A DNA stretch of 56,444 bases from Grammothele lineata (taxonomy: Eukaryota > Basidiomycota > Agaricomycetes > Polyporales > Polyporaceae). Below the pieces are notes generated by a model, which saw nothing but the letters and a program-made list of their open reading frames with translations, ran no database searches and was not told the origin of the DNA. Each line of letters opens with the position of its first letter. Position 1 is the first letter of the stretch. Both the position numbers and the translations under genes were made by a program. Shown piece after piece: positions 44,949-55,566 of this stretch. The DNA is taken from NCBI GenBank assembly GCA_002150815.3, contig NDFF03000326.1, forward strand, positions 1 to 56,444, read 5' to 3'.

Positions 44949-47900
44949 CTACCAAGCCCATCATCATCCGCCTCACTGCCCCAAGTGGGCGTTTACAATA
45001 CTCCTTCTGAAGACCACAAACTTCACAAGGCCCAAACGGCCGTCAGACCCTCTGCACACCGCACGCACATGGGCAAGCCTTCTACGTCTCAACTCCCTTC
45101 GCCTTCGAGAAAGGTTGGAATTCTACCTCAACGTTCTGCTCCCTCTATTGTCCCCACTCCGCCGCTCCCCGCCCGCCCGGATATCTTGGTGGACATCTAT
45201 GTCGGCGGTTTTGTCTTCTCCGAGGAGACGATCGCACGCCTTTGTATGGATGCCTATAACTACACCCAGCATGCAGTCGACGGCGCTGGGCCGATCGATC
45301 TTGCAGACATGTACTTTGAAGAACGCTATCCCCTCGACAGCCCAAATTTCATTGAAATGAGCGTCCGCTCCAAGGACCAGCCGAATGTCGATCGAACAGT
45401 TTGGGTTCTTCCTTGTAGGCTCGGGATCGTCAACCGCGGAAAGCCACGACCCGAACTTCCTTTCGATGAGGCGGCAGAGTCCTACGCAGACTACTGGTTC
45501 CCGCGCCATCTTCGCGAATCGCCGGCGTTCAGACACGTCAAATACGTACAGTGTCAATTCCCCCGTGACGTGTACAGTGCGTGCGCTTGTGGAGATCTGC
45601 GTAGGAGGGTTCGCTCACACACAGTCACCTTGTTTGTCTAGCAACCGGATGCATTGGACGCAAGATGTACGAGAACCACAGGCAAGTGCGCATCAAACGA
45701 GAGAAACTTGCTCTCGTGTACGCCAAGCAGATGAAGATTGACGTGTTGGTATGTCTTGATGACTTGCACTGTTGCCCTACATCAGTACTTTGTGCATTTA
45801 CTTAACTACTTACTCCTCTTAAAGCACCCATTAAGCATCGTTAGGTGTTGTTAGGCACAATTAAGTGAAATGAACTATTTAAGCAGTTCCAAGTATGATT
45901 AAGTACACAAAGCAGCGAAGTAGTTGGTAGTGAATCAGCTAGAGTACCATCTCATGCATATGATAGTCGATGTATTGATTAACATAGTACGCTTTAAACG
46001 CGTCGAGAGTGTCAGAGAAATGGAAACCGAGAGGAATAGGAGTGTTACCGCAGACTGGAAAGAGATGACAAGCACGCACAATAGAATCTACATGGACAAT
46101 CCCCATAACACGCTCGCCGTCTATGATCTCGGGCCGTACAACCCACATCCCGGTAATGGGATCAGGCGCATCGCCATCTGTCGAGAACCACTCAACCAGG
46201 GCGCAGGAGTGTTTAACATACTCGTATGTAAATGAAATAAAGAGAACAATGCGCGCAACGAGCATCCCACGCATTCCTGGCGCATGAGGATCTATGCTGA
46301 TCAGAACTGTGTCGTATCGAGGGAACTGTCCGTACCAAGAAGGGTTGCAGCGGATTACCTCCGAGTGCATTCCGGCAGGCCCGGATATCTCGCTGGGCGC
46401 GTAGAAGGTCGACGTCGCACTGAGATAAACCCCAACGCGCTCACGGCGAGGCATCTGTGGACAGTCCTCTAGCGGGATCTCGTCTCCCGGCCCAAGATCA
46501 GGGTGCAGCTGATCGTGTAGGTACCGGCACACGTATTCCCGCAGGCGCGGAACTTTGATGACAGCAGCGAGCTCGTGTAGCCTCACCATGCGCGCTGGAA
46601 AGTAGAATATTCAGCGCAACCCAGTAATCGAAATAGGATGGACTCACTGGCCCGCTGAGCAAGCTCCACAGAAGCTTCAGCCCGATCTCTGTCCGCACTA
46701 ACAGCGTCAAGCTCGTCTCGAAAGCGCTGATCGAGCGCGGCTTGCGTTTTCGTAAAATCGACGTCTTCACCAAGTGAGAGGAGTGTGTGTGTATAGACGT
46801 CGTCTTGAAGCATGCCGCGACGTCCGAACTCGGCGCGCGCGGCCGCTAACTTGATCTTACGAGCATTGGTTTGGAGCATCTGGCCAATTGGGTTGTTGCG
46901 GTTGGAGCGCCGCCAGGGCTCCTTGACGGCTCGAATATGCTTCGATTCGGTTATCGAAGAGCAGAGGCCATTCGGAGAGCCGAAGAGACGGATGGAGTTG
47001 ACATAATGTACGAGAGCATGCTGCCGGGGGAGGGAGAACCCGTCCGGACGCACACCGGTCTCGATGAAGATGGGCCGGAGGGCGTGGAAGCGTCCTAACG
47101 CGTCTTGCATCGACCGGAGAGTGCTCGTATTGTGGGTTGAACGCCGTGCGAGGTATGCGAAATCGAGGAATGCCGAGATGCACTTGACCATATCATCGGG
47201 GACATACCCCGTGATTGCACCCAAGAAGATCTATGAATAGAATGTAAGAGTTAACTTGAGCTGGCATCTGGCATGTACGCACCTTCATCAATGCCTTCGA
47301 GTCGTTTCCTGTCCATTGCTGGAAGTTTCGACCTTCGGGGAATCGTCGAAGACCTGGATAGGCTGGAGCTGCAGCTAGTCTAATGGAAAGTGGTGGGTTG
47401 TCAGCTCTGAATCAATGAAGAGAAGCCTGTACTCACCGCCGGTCAATATCGTCAATAATTCTATTTGCTTCGCGTTCAGATGGAGCTGTTATACGTATAT
47501 AGTCTTCTACCCATGCCACGAGGTGATCCTTGAACGTTCCTTTGATTAGCTGATGCAACAAGTCCGGCGTGAGAAGCTCGTGAATGTCGGCGCGCGGAAA
47601 TGCATGAGTGAACGGCTGTGATACGTAGGTGAGCAAGCATCTCGACTAGAACAGATTCCGAGAACTTACAACGACGTCGCCAACGACGCCAAACACATCC
47701 CAAAGAACTTTGCCCGGAAATGTCTCCAGGAGACACTCCGTGTGCTCCCGAAAACGTGCGCGCCCCTCGGTTTCGAGTTGATCCGGGAAGGCTCGACACC
47801 TGGGAGAACAAGGTCAGCTGCCAGCGCATCGCATATCGCCGTGAGTAGCATAGGAGCTGCTCTCCACTCAATGAACTTACTTCGGACACCATCCCGAAAC

Positions 47901-50900
47901 GATTCCGGCGAGATATACTTGCTCCGGGTAGTCAGCAATGAATGGACCGAGTTGAAATACTGCACGTCGATAATGTCCATCGGGACAGCGAATGACGCGT
48001 GGAGTCGTCATCCATGGCTGAAGGGGACGAAGAATTTGAGTGAGCGCTGCATGATACAGCTGTTTCTTGAAGATACGAAACTCTTCAGTGTCGGCATGTT
48101 CACGGTCAGCTGCGGTAGTGCCGAGACATCGAGAGTCAGCACACGGCATGGTATTGAAGCGGTAATGCTTACTGGACGGAATGGGCAGAAAAGCGAGAGG
48201 TACGACGCCCTCACCGTGGGCACGACGCATCTCATTCGTCAGGTTCCCCGCTGAGATATAGACCGGATGAAATTCTTGATTTCCGGTCCCTACTGACGTT
48301 GTTGTCTTGTCCGCTCCTAGCACTGCAGTATATAGCATCGCGCCATGTGTTGATGCGTCCTCTGCAATCTTCGTCTGTGAAGGGAATCAGAATAGGGATT
48401 AGACATTGACTATTGAACGCACTTACAGCTTGCTTGTATGCGAAACGACCTGACATGAGGCTCGAGAACTCACGATTATTCTGGCCAATGTACTTCTCGT
48501 AGGGGACATACTCCCACTTCCCATCGAATTCCGGGCAGTCGGCCATGTCTTCCAAGACCTCCAAGGCATTCCGGGTGTGAACAACGTACTTTTCGTGCTT
48601 CCATGGGGCGTCCGGGTCACGGGGACCTGTGTATGAGATAGTGAACGTCTTCCAACTCGCCTCCCCGTATGGTATCGCATCGATTGTCTCATACAGATCC
48701 TTCGTGCTTTCGAAGAATGCGCCGTCAACCCCATCTCCACCGTCACGAAGTGCACGCTTAGCTGCTTCAATGTCGAGAAGCTTCTGGATGTGCTCTTCCG
48801 ACGCTTGCATCTCTTCGAAGACGAGCTCTGCCCATTCGAATGTCGGGCGGTCAGGAAATGGGTACCAATCTTCGTTGTTGTCACGAGGTGGTGGCGGCGC
48901 GTTGGGGTCATCGAGGAACGTGCCATTTTCGTCACAAGGTCGTGCTGTAGGTACCAACGTATCAGCAATAAAGCTGAAGACAAAATATAGTAACACTTAC
49001 CTGTGAGATGGGGATGATAGCGGAACGTTGGTGGACGTGCTGGCGGAGGCTTCGGACGGCGGTGGTAAAGTCGGTTGTGTTGCAGCAGGCCTCGGGTAGT
49101 GACGAAACTCCGCCAGCATAGATTGCAGTAGCGCGCCATATCGTACGGATGACAGGGTAGATTAGGAGGAAGAGGGACAAGACACAGTGTTCTGGGAGGG
49201 AAGCGTCGTCGGGAAATGAGAGAAAACGACCAAGTCCAATGCGACGTTGGACTTAGACGAGCCAGGGGTGCCCCAACAGGCGCGCGTTCCTAAGCGACGC
49301 CGGGCTCCGCGAGACATATTCCGCAGAGTTCCTTCACTCCATCCTCTGCCCCCCAACCTCTTTCCCTATGCCGCAGAAGAAGAAGAAGGGTGGGCGCCAG
49401 CTTGCACACGCTTCGCAGCCCTCTCAAGCACCGTCCCAGTCAGGGACATCCCATAGGCCCTCAACCCGCTCCTCGACACGGCGTGCAGCCGCAACCAATG
49501 ACAGCGCAGAGGCCTCCAAGAATCCAAACAGCACCATAGAGCTGCTGAATCCTGAAGAGGTATGTGGTTGACTGTGCTTACCCGGGTGCATGCCATGTGC
49601 GCAGTGCCACTAATACACTATGGCTCAAGACAGGTGACGTGGTCGCTCAGCAACGCCGTGTCACGCGTCCACAGAATGCGACACGTCACCCCGGGATCGA
49701 TGTTGGCCTCGATTGGCGTGAGAAGAGGGAGGAGGCAGAGGCACGAGCGGAGGAGGCGGCAAAGAAGCGAGAGGCTGCTGAGGAGCGGGCAGTACAGAAG
49801 GCGGAGCAGAAGCGCCGAGAGGCTGAGGGTGTACGCAGGCTCGCAATATTGGAGAAGGACAGGGATGAAGAAGAGCTACTGGAGGACACGTACTTGAGGC
49901 GAACCACGACACTCGGCTATCGTGAGCAAGAGGACGAGCAGCTCAACGGCGACGCTGCGGCTATGGAGGTCGACACCCACGCCGCCGGCGGTAATCACGT
50001 CAGCAACACGCACAACGCCGACCATACTGGGAACAGCGAAGCCTCCAGCCTGCGAGCCTTCTCTCACGGCAATGGCTCTCCTTCCCACTCAAGCGATGAG
50101 GACGACGAGGAGCCCGATATCGCGTTGGTGAGTTCTCTCTATCTCCTTCTCCAGGGCGGGCCTCTGTTCACCATGGATCTGTCTTTACATATTTAGAGCG
50201 CCTCCCAGCAACGTCGAGAAAAGCTGCGTGAGCGAACCTTGGGTGCAATCTCGGCAGAGAAGCAAGTGTTGGATAGCGCGACGGCGGGCAGAGGGACTAA
50301 GCGGAGCAGTGATGCTCTAGCGGCCACTAGGTACGCCCATAGCATTCTCATTTACAAGTCGCGCGCTGATATGTCTTATCACGTTTAGCAAGTCAGTCGA
50401 CATCGCCAGTACCACGGGGAGCAACTCTGCCTCTGTCAAGAAGCCCCGCCGCTCAGAGGCTGACAGTGTGTTCCGTGACGGATGGCAAGACGGCAAGGCA
50501 GCACCATCTCGTTCACCATCCACCGGATCTCCCGCTCCTGCTCGCACACCTTTGTCGCGGTCAGTTTCCGTGAGCCGGGCTCTCGCAAACACTCCGACGC
50601 GGCCCGTCTCCCAACGTTCGAAGACGAAGGCCCCTACCCCAGTACACAGTCAGCATTCAAACAAAGCTACGCCTGCATGGGAGGACGCGATCGCACGCGC
50701 CTTCGGCAGTACGACATCTCAGAACACCCCAGCTCCCTCGACGTCGACTCGGAACGGCACGGCTTTCCTGGAGCAGGAGATGGTGGGGGGATTTCGAGAC
50801 GACGACGTGTCTGCGCCCCGTGACATTGCGCGGACCCGCGGTGTTGGACGAGTTCCCCAGGTAAGTATATCACTCGGTTGTATCTCGGACACCGCTGATT

Positions 50901-52381
50901 CTTATGTCTCGTGGGTAGCATGTAGTTGTAGATGACGCGGGCGAATCTGATGGCGATGTTGCAATTTCAACAAAGAAACGGCGGCGTACTCAAGACGAGA
51001 TGGATCCAACTTTATCACGATCCATCAAACAGCTGCCGGACTGGGTGCGCGAGGAGTTCACGAGCAAGATACAACCCGCATTGCGTGCGTACTACGGCTC
51101 CCAGGAGGATCCTTGGGTCATGGACCCTCTGGATGACTCCCAGCCCAAGTTCCTTGATCTTCTGCAGCGTGTCGTCGATCACGTCTGTCCTGAACAGCAT
51201 CACACAGTCAGCACGAGCGACATTCTGTACAAAATCGTACGTTACACACAACTTCTCTAGCACTCCAAGAAAACTGATTGATACGACTATACAATCGACT
51301 AGGCACGCACGTCCGTGGCTAACTATCGCCGGTCTTTCATGACGCAGGCTCTCAGCTCTGTCAAGCGCGTATATAATGCATGGAAGGCAAAGCATCCGAA
51401 GGCTTCCGCCGATGAGGTGTCCGCATGGGCGAACGACGCCTTGGCTGAGGGCGGCGAAGGCCACTGGGAATTTCCCGTGTCGAAGGAGGTAAGTGCGCTT
51501 TACATCAGGAAGGAACACTGTCAAATCATCTTCTTTGACAGAACCCAAAGGCACGGGGTGCGCTTCAGTCGAAGCCCATGCTCGAAACTTTCTATGCGCA
51601 TTTCCGGCAGACGAGAGGCTACGAAAGCGTCTTCCCCAACCTTGACCTACCTTGTGCTGCCCTTCAGCTAGCATGCGCCGCTGTGAGTATCTTCAGCTAC
51701 CCTCGTTGCGCACACGCTCATTTCTTGCACTCATGTAGGTCGAACTTGCTTTCCGTTGCTACGACAGTGGCTCTTACATGCCCCTCAATGACCAGTTCAG
51801 CCAAGAAAATGCGGGGGACCTCACTGATGAATGGATGGAAGTCTCGGTTGCGCCGCTCATGAAAAATGAGGCGCAATTTCGGAGCTTGATCGCTCGCACT
51901 CTCGCAGACGGCGCCAAGCCTGGAAAGAGCTCGGGCAAAGCAAAATCGGCCGCTCCGCGCAGACCGCGTCGACAGCTGGTCATCGATATCCCGAGCTCCC
52001 CTCCTCGTTCGTAGGGCTTTTCGCACGGCAACTTGCCATGTTAGCATGTACTGTAATACCGCCTAATACATCCCTGCTCACTGGAGATTGTCTGATGCCC
52101 CGGAGGTGTGCGCTCAATCCCTCCGAGTGCATTACTTAACTTCCTTAACTTCCTTAGAGTACTTACGTGTCTACTTAAGCTACTTAACTGTCCGTCCGTC
52201 TACGACTCTACTTGCCAAAATGGCCATACTTAACGATTTGCGCTTACATGTGCTTAATGGGCACTTAACGAGCTTAAACCTCGGTTTAAGCATGATTAAG
52301 CAATTGCACGAAGTACTGATGTACCTGTGTTGATATCCCGGACAGCCACCATGTCTCCCCACGATGTATCTCCTCGACTAG
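44949..52381 (+). CDS. Family M member 4, domain exons, last intron occupied by a Plavaka element
   Basis: Function unknown. The domain exon runs to 45564; ATG 45069 (MGKPSTSQLPSP) is a possible start, and the frame is open back to the acceptor at 44948. It contains VDIYVGGFVFSEETIARLC, MDAYNYTQHAVDG, PLDSPNFIEMS, LPCRLGIVNRGKPRPELPF and YADYWFPRHLRES. A phase-1 intron (45565-45641) leads to PTGCIGRKMYENHRQVRIKR and a basic helix ending at 45748. The next intron begins GTATGT at 45749 and is interrupted at 45778 by a 6,546-bp transposon. Beyond it, 52324-52345 supplies the intron end (CCGGACAG) and 52346-52381 the last exon PPCLPTMYLLD plus stop, matching members 2 and 3. Without the element the intron would be 49 nt. 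Whether the 6.6-kb intron can still be spliced is unknown. Confidence 0.75.
45797..45905. repeat. Left subterminal CTTAA/TTAAG array of the Plavaka element
   Basis: At least six CTTAA, TTAAG or close GTTAGG variants lie within about 110 bp just inside the left terminal repeat. They are probable transposase or partner-protein binding sites by analogy with other CACTA-like elements. Confidence 0.6.
45939..49139 (-). CDS. Plavaka-type transposase
   Basis: DDE/RNase-H-fold transposase of the fungal Plavaka clade, acting on the element's own ends. From ATG 49139 the protein starts with a C2H2 finger (YCNLCWRSFVTTRGLLQHNR), then a polar linker with FEWAELVFEEMQASEEHIQK and a domain with KWEYVPYEKYIGQ. 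The catalytic core reads LGADKTTTSVGTGNQEFHPV (near 48300), GNLTNEMRRAH and FLPIP. It is followed by DGHYRRAVFQLGPFIADYPE, the DLLHQLIKGTFKDHLVAWVE block (near 47550), GNDSKALMKIFLGAITGYVP and NGLCSSITESKHIRAVKEPW with the candidate final Glu (near 46950). The C-terminal exon is a long polar region ending HMHEMVL, stop at 45939-45941. About eight exons join across short canonical introns without frameshift, so it looks intact. It is antisense to the host gene (family M member 4). Confidence 0.88.
49140..49367. promoter_or_regulatory. Bidirectional promoter region of the Plavaka element
   Basis: 228 bp separates the divergent ATGs of the transposase (minus) and partner ORF (plus). No clear TATA box was seen on either side; the plus-strand leader is pyrimidine-rich (CCTTCACTCCATCCTC). 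Confidence 0.5.
49368..52014 (+). CDS. Plavaka partner ORF with DUF6532-like C-terminal domain
   Basis: Partner protein of the transposon, probably nuclear and DNA- or transposase-binding; the biochemical role is unknown. ATG 49368 (MPQKKKKGGRQLAHASQPSQ) opens a disordered, basic, Ser/Thr-rich N-terminus. It is followed by a highly charged coiled coil (REEAEARAEEAAKKREAAEE), a second charged region, an NLS-like STKKRRRTQDEM and a folded C-terminal part. The latter reads IKQLPDWVREEFTSKIQPAL, NYRRSFMTQALSSVKRVYNA, SKPMLETFYAHFRQTRGY and LDLPCAALQLACAAVELAFR before DQFSQENAGDLTDEWM. This order resembles the DUF6532 domain common in basidiomycete element proteins; the match is by eye. The protein ends IDIPSSPPRS with the stop at 52012-52014. 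Exons join in frame across short introns, and a start 228 bp from the transposase start implies a bidirectional promoter. Confidence 0.75.
52125..52310. repeat. Right subterminal CTTAA/TTAAG array of the Plavaka element
   Basis: About a dozen CTTAA or CTTAC/TTAAG motifs lie within 185 bp just inside the right terminal repeat, denser than at the left end. The motif mirrors the left array. Confidence 0.65.
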
Positions 52382-52882
52382 CCACTGCGCATTCCTCAAT
52401 TTCTTGTACGTTGCTGGGCATTGTTAGCGTCATCATCGGTTGATTTTGAATGAACCTCCACAGCATTATTCCATTGTCATCGTCGCACTATCTATCTCCT
52501 GCTCTGTATCTCTAGTAATTTCCTTGTATCTCACTGCTTCCATTGGAGTTTCTTCCACCACACCCCTCTGCGCATCGTCAAGTAGTGAGTGCCGCTACAT
52601 GAATTACCACTTTGCTGCCCTTGTGTATGTCCTATCGACTAGGGCACACGCTGATTTGTGAGTGATTCCATACCGATGCAGCTTATCGTGCACGAAACCT
52701 ACTGTTCAAGTTAGTCGAACATCCGAGCGAATCACTATAAGATGGACGATAGAACTTGATTGTACGCTCCTCGCACAAATCTGCGTATATTGTCGTCCAC
52801 TCATGGGAACGGTGTAGCCACTGTGCGCCAGCGGAGGCGAGTATTTGTCTTCCCATCTCACTCATTCAACCTACCTAGTGTA
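52382..52882. other. Intergenic region between family M member 4 and hydrolase pseudogene
   Basis: 500 bp with no supported gene. One frame at 52440-52661 contains a hydrophobic stretch (SIVIVALSISCSVSLVISLY), but it lacks an ATG and gene context. Confidence 0.35.
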
Positions 52883-53106
52883 ATACCCACCGCCCCGGTC
52901 GACGACAATGGCTCCGTCCTCTACTACGAAGGCAGCGGTGCACCCCTCGGCGTGGTCGACCGGGGGTGATTGCTCCACTGTCCGAAGCACGTTTATCGGA
53001 CTTCCTTCCACAGCGATGTACACACTCCGAGCTCCTCACCCCATTCGCGCCGAGCCTCGGGCTACGTCTCGTCCTCGTCCACTACCACGGCTGCTCCAGG
53101 GCTCGA

Positions 53107-55566
53107 CGCATCAGGAGTTCGGGATTTTCCTTATCGTACTTACACGTACTTATCGCGCTTAAAGTAGGTGCTAAGTGGCATAAGGGCCATCAGGGCTTAA
53201 GCACGGTAAGGGTTCCGTGCGGGTACTGGGACGTCGTTCAAATGTTCATAACGCGCAACTACAGCTTACTTAACATACACAAGAACAGATACAGATCTAA
53301 GACGAATGTATGGAATGTGGCCTGGGGGCGATATTTGACACATGTCCCACTTCTCTCGTGCTATTCATACGAAGGGGGATGGCGGCGGCGGGCACTCTGG
53401 CAACGGGCGGGCGGTGTTGTGGTGGGAGCATGTCCGTGACAGCTTCGCTAGTGAAGAGATAGAACTCACTTTTTCGATTATTCAGACGTTCGGTCGCTGC
53501 TGTTAACCCACAGGTGTGGTAGACTCAATCGTGACACGTACAATCGAGTCTGCATGCACGCTTCGCGCGGAGTTGCACTCAGTAACGATGTGGACTCACA
53601 AGTTGTGTCTGTGGTCGCCGCGTAAGCGGATGACTGTGAATGAATGAGTCGAGATGGACGACTAATGCGAGCCTCAAGCACGCACGATGCAAACTGAGAA
53701 CATCGCATCTAAACACCGCTCCGCTTCTCATCGCCGTAACTAAGCTTCCGGACGCAATCCCATCGGAGAACAGCGACTGTGGAATCGCCGTCCGTCAATC
53801 CGTCGATGAAGCGTTGCTGGGGTCATGCATAAGCGACTGCAAAACACCGGTGAAGTTGGCAGGAAAGATGGGCATCAGGAGGTGGGAAGACGACTGAAAG
53901 TTGAGGAACATACCTGCCGTCTATGGGCGCAATTGCGGTTAAAGGTTGAAAGGGTTTCTGGCCCATTGAGATCTGACTGGGCCGTCGTGCTCGCTTCAAG
54001 CAACGTGCGGAAGCCGATGGTCACGACAACCGCAAAAGGGTTTCTTGGTTGAGGCGCTGTATATGAGGAAAGAATACATAGAATAAAAGGACAGTGTTTA
54101 GGGGCGCTGAGGGGGAACGGGAAATGTGCACGATAAAGATACAAGACTTAGAGAATACTCACCGTGGCCGAAAACTGACTCTAGGTGGGCTCAATGCAAC
54201 TGACGTTCCTAGGAGCTCTGAAAGACTTTGATGTTTCTGAACAAGTTGCGCTTGAACAGGGTAGGAGCACGGAGCAGAGGCGTGAGGGGATAAGAGAAGG
54301 GAAACGAGCGACAAGCTGGAGGGAACGACAAGATCCAGGACCAAGTCCGAAGCGCCCATGCGCCGCTGTCGCGCTGGCGGAGCAATTTTCGGCGCTCCAT
54401 CCCTCTGCTCTCACCATGTCCGTCCTTCTCTCTCCCTCCTTTGATCTCTCTTCGCCCTCGGTTTTCCTCAAGTCCATGGACCGCATCTCTGCCATCTGGT
54501 GCGCATCCACGCTGTTTTGTTTCAAGATACGGAGGCGGCAACTAAAGGAGCTCGAGACTGAACGGGTTGCGAGACAAGTAAGTCCTTTACATCACTTTCA
54601 TATCTATGTCGTGTTTAACCGCATTCGCTACCCTTTCGTCATGCCCAACGCCCAACAAGTGTCAAGGCTTGGACACCGCTAAGAGCGAGGTCTGGGGCGA
54701 CCTCTAGCAGGATGTGTCCGCTCTCCCGCCTTGTCGACCCCCAGATGCCTCTCTGCAACCTGTAAGTGATCTACCTATGTCCTCACCCCCACCGGCCCCC
54801 TTCGCAAGCTCACTGGAGTTCGTACTTTACGCGCGGGGATCATCCGATGTTCTCACATCCTCTCTGTTCGCACCTTGGCTCGCTCTCGGTAGCACCCACC
54901 ATAAACCGCAAGTCCCACCTCGAGAAGCGTGCAATAATGGTGCGGGCACCATGTGCGCAGGCTCATCTTTGATAGCATGCGTGATTTCTTATCCGTTCTC
55001 CGTTGGCGCGGCGGGAACGGGGAGTAGGCACGCGTAGACGTTCCGTTCGCTTCCGCACAAGGGCGCGATAGAGTGGTGGAAGGACATACGGGCGTTCTAC
55101 ACGTCATCAGTCGTCTCGGAGGAGGTAAAACGGGCGGGCCTGGCTGTGCCTGCTGTCGAGTATGCCCTGAGGAAGATGGTGCAGACAGGTTCAGTGGTGA
55201 GGGCCGAGGGCCTCAATGTCGATGAGGAGGCAGAGGGGCATGTGGACGATGACATCCAGTTCACTGGAGTGCACCGGGTGGCTGCAAAGGCGGGGTCGAC
55301 AATCTCAATATGGAGTAGGTACATCTCATCTACCAATGTACCCGTAGTTGCTGTTTCTATATACCCATCGCACCTGAATAATACGTGGTTTCGCATACTG
55401 CGCATCCGTCTATTGTCCGCCCGTTGCTCTTAATGGCCTTACAGACCTTACAGTACTTACGGGCACTTATGTACTTACGGATCTGTACTTAACGTGCTTA
55501 TTGGCGCTTACACGCCTTATATGGTAAAATAAGGGCGAATAAGTAATTTCGAGAAGTTCTGATGCG
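53107..55566. mobile_element. Deleted (non-autonomous) relative of the Plavaka element, 2.5 kb
   Basis: Ends begin CGCATCAG at the left (GGAGTTCGGGATTTTCC next) and CGCATCAG in reverse complement at the right (AACTTCTCGAAATTAC next), both running into CTTAT. They share CATCAG-A-TT with the 6.5-kb element. GA flanks both sides as a possible 2-bp target duplication. Subterminal arrays of CTTAA/CTTAC/CTTAT motifs occupy 53125-53275 and about 55435-55555. No transposase is present; one decayed partner-ORF piece remains at 55.0-55.3 kb. It sits inside the alpha/beta-hydrolase pseudogene. Confidence 0.75.
55020..55330 (+). pseudogene. Remnant of a DUF6532-like partner ORF inside the deleted element
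   Basis: A frame from about 55030 reads GAIEWWKDIRAFYTSSVVSE, then GLAVPAVEYALRKMVQTGSV and VDEEAEGHVDDDIQFTGVHR. The AVEYAL...TGS...VDEE order parallels AVELAFRCYDSGSY...ENAGDL in the intact partner at 51.7-51.9 kb. The upstream part is not continuous with it, so only a fragment remains. Confidence 0.5.

Larger units (their letters stand above)
45778..52323. mobile_element. Complete Plavaka-type DNA transposon, 6.5 kb
   Basis: Terminal inverted repeats begin TACATCAGTACTT at the left; the right end reads the same in reverse complement. The match continues for about 28 bp with four mismatches. The flanking dinucleotide CC on both sides is a possible 2-bp target duplication. Inside the ends are subterminal arrays of CTTAA/TTAAG motifs. 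The element carries a transposase gene on the minus strand (45939-49139) and a partner gene on the plus strand (49368-52014), divergently transcribed from a 228-bp centre. Both frames look open, so the copy may be young and autonomous. Confidence 0.88.

Noticed and set aside
52440..52661. 73-residue hydrophobic ORF
   Set aside because: It starts with a non-ATG codon, has no splice context, and lies between a finished gene and a pseudogene.
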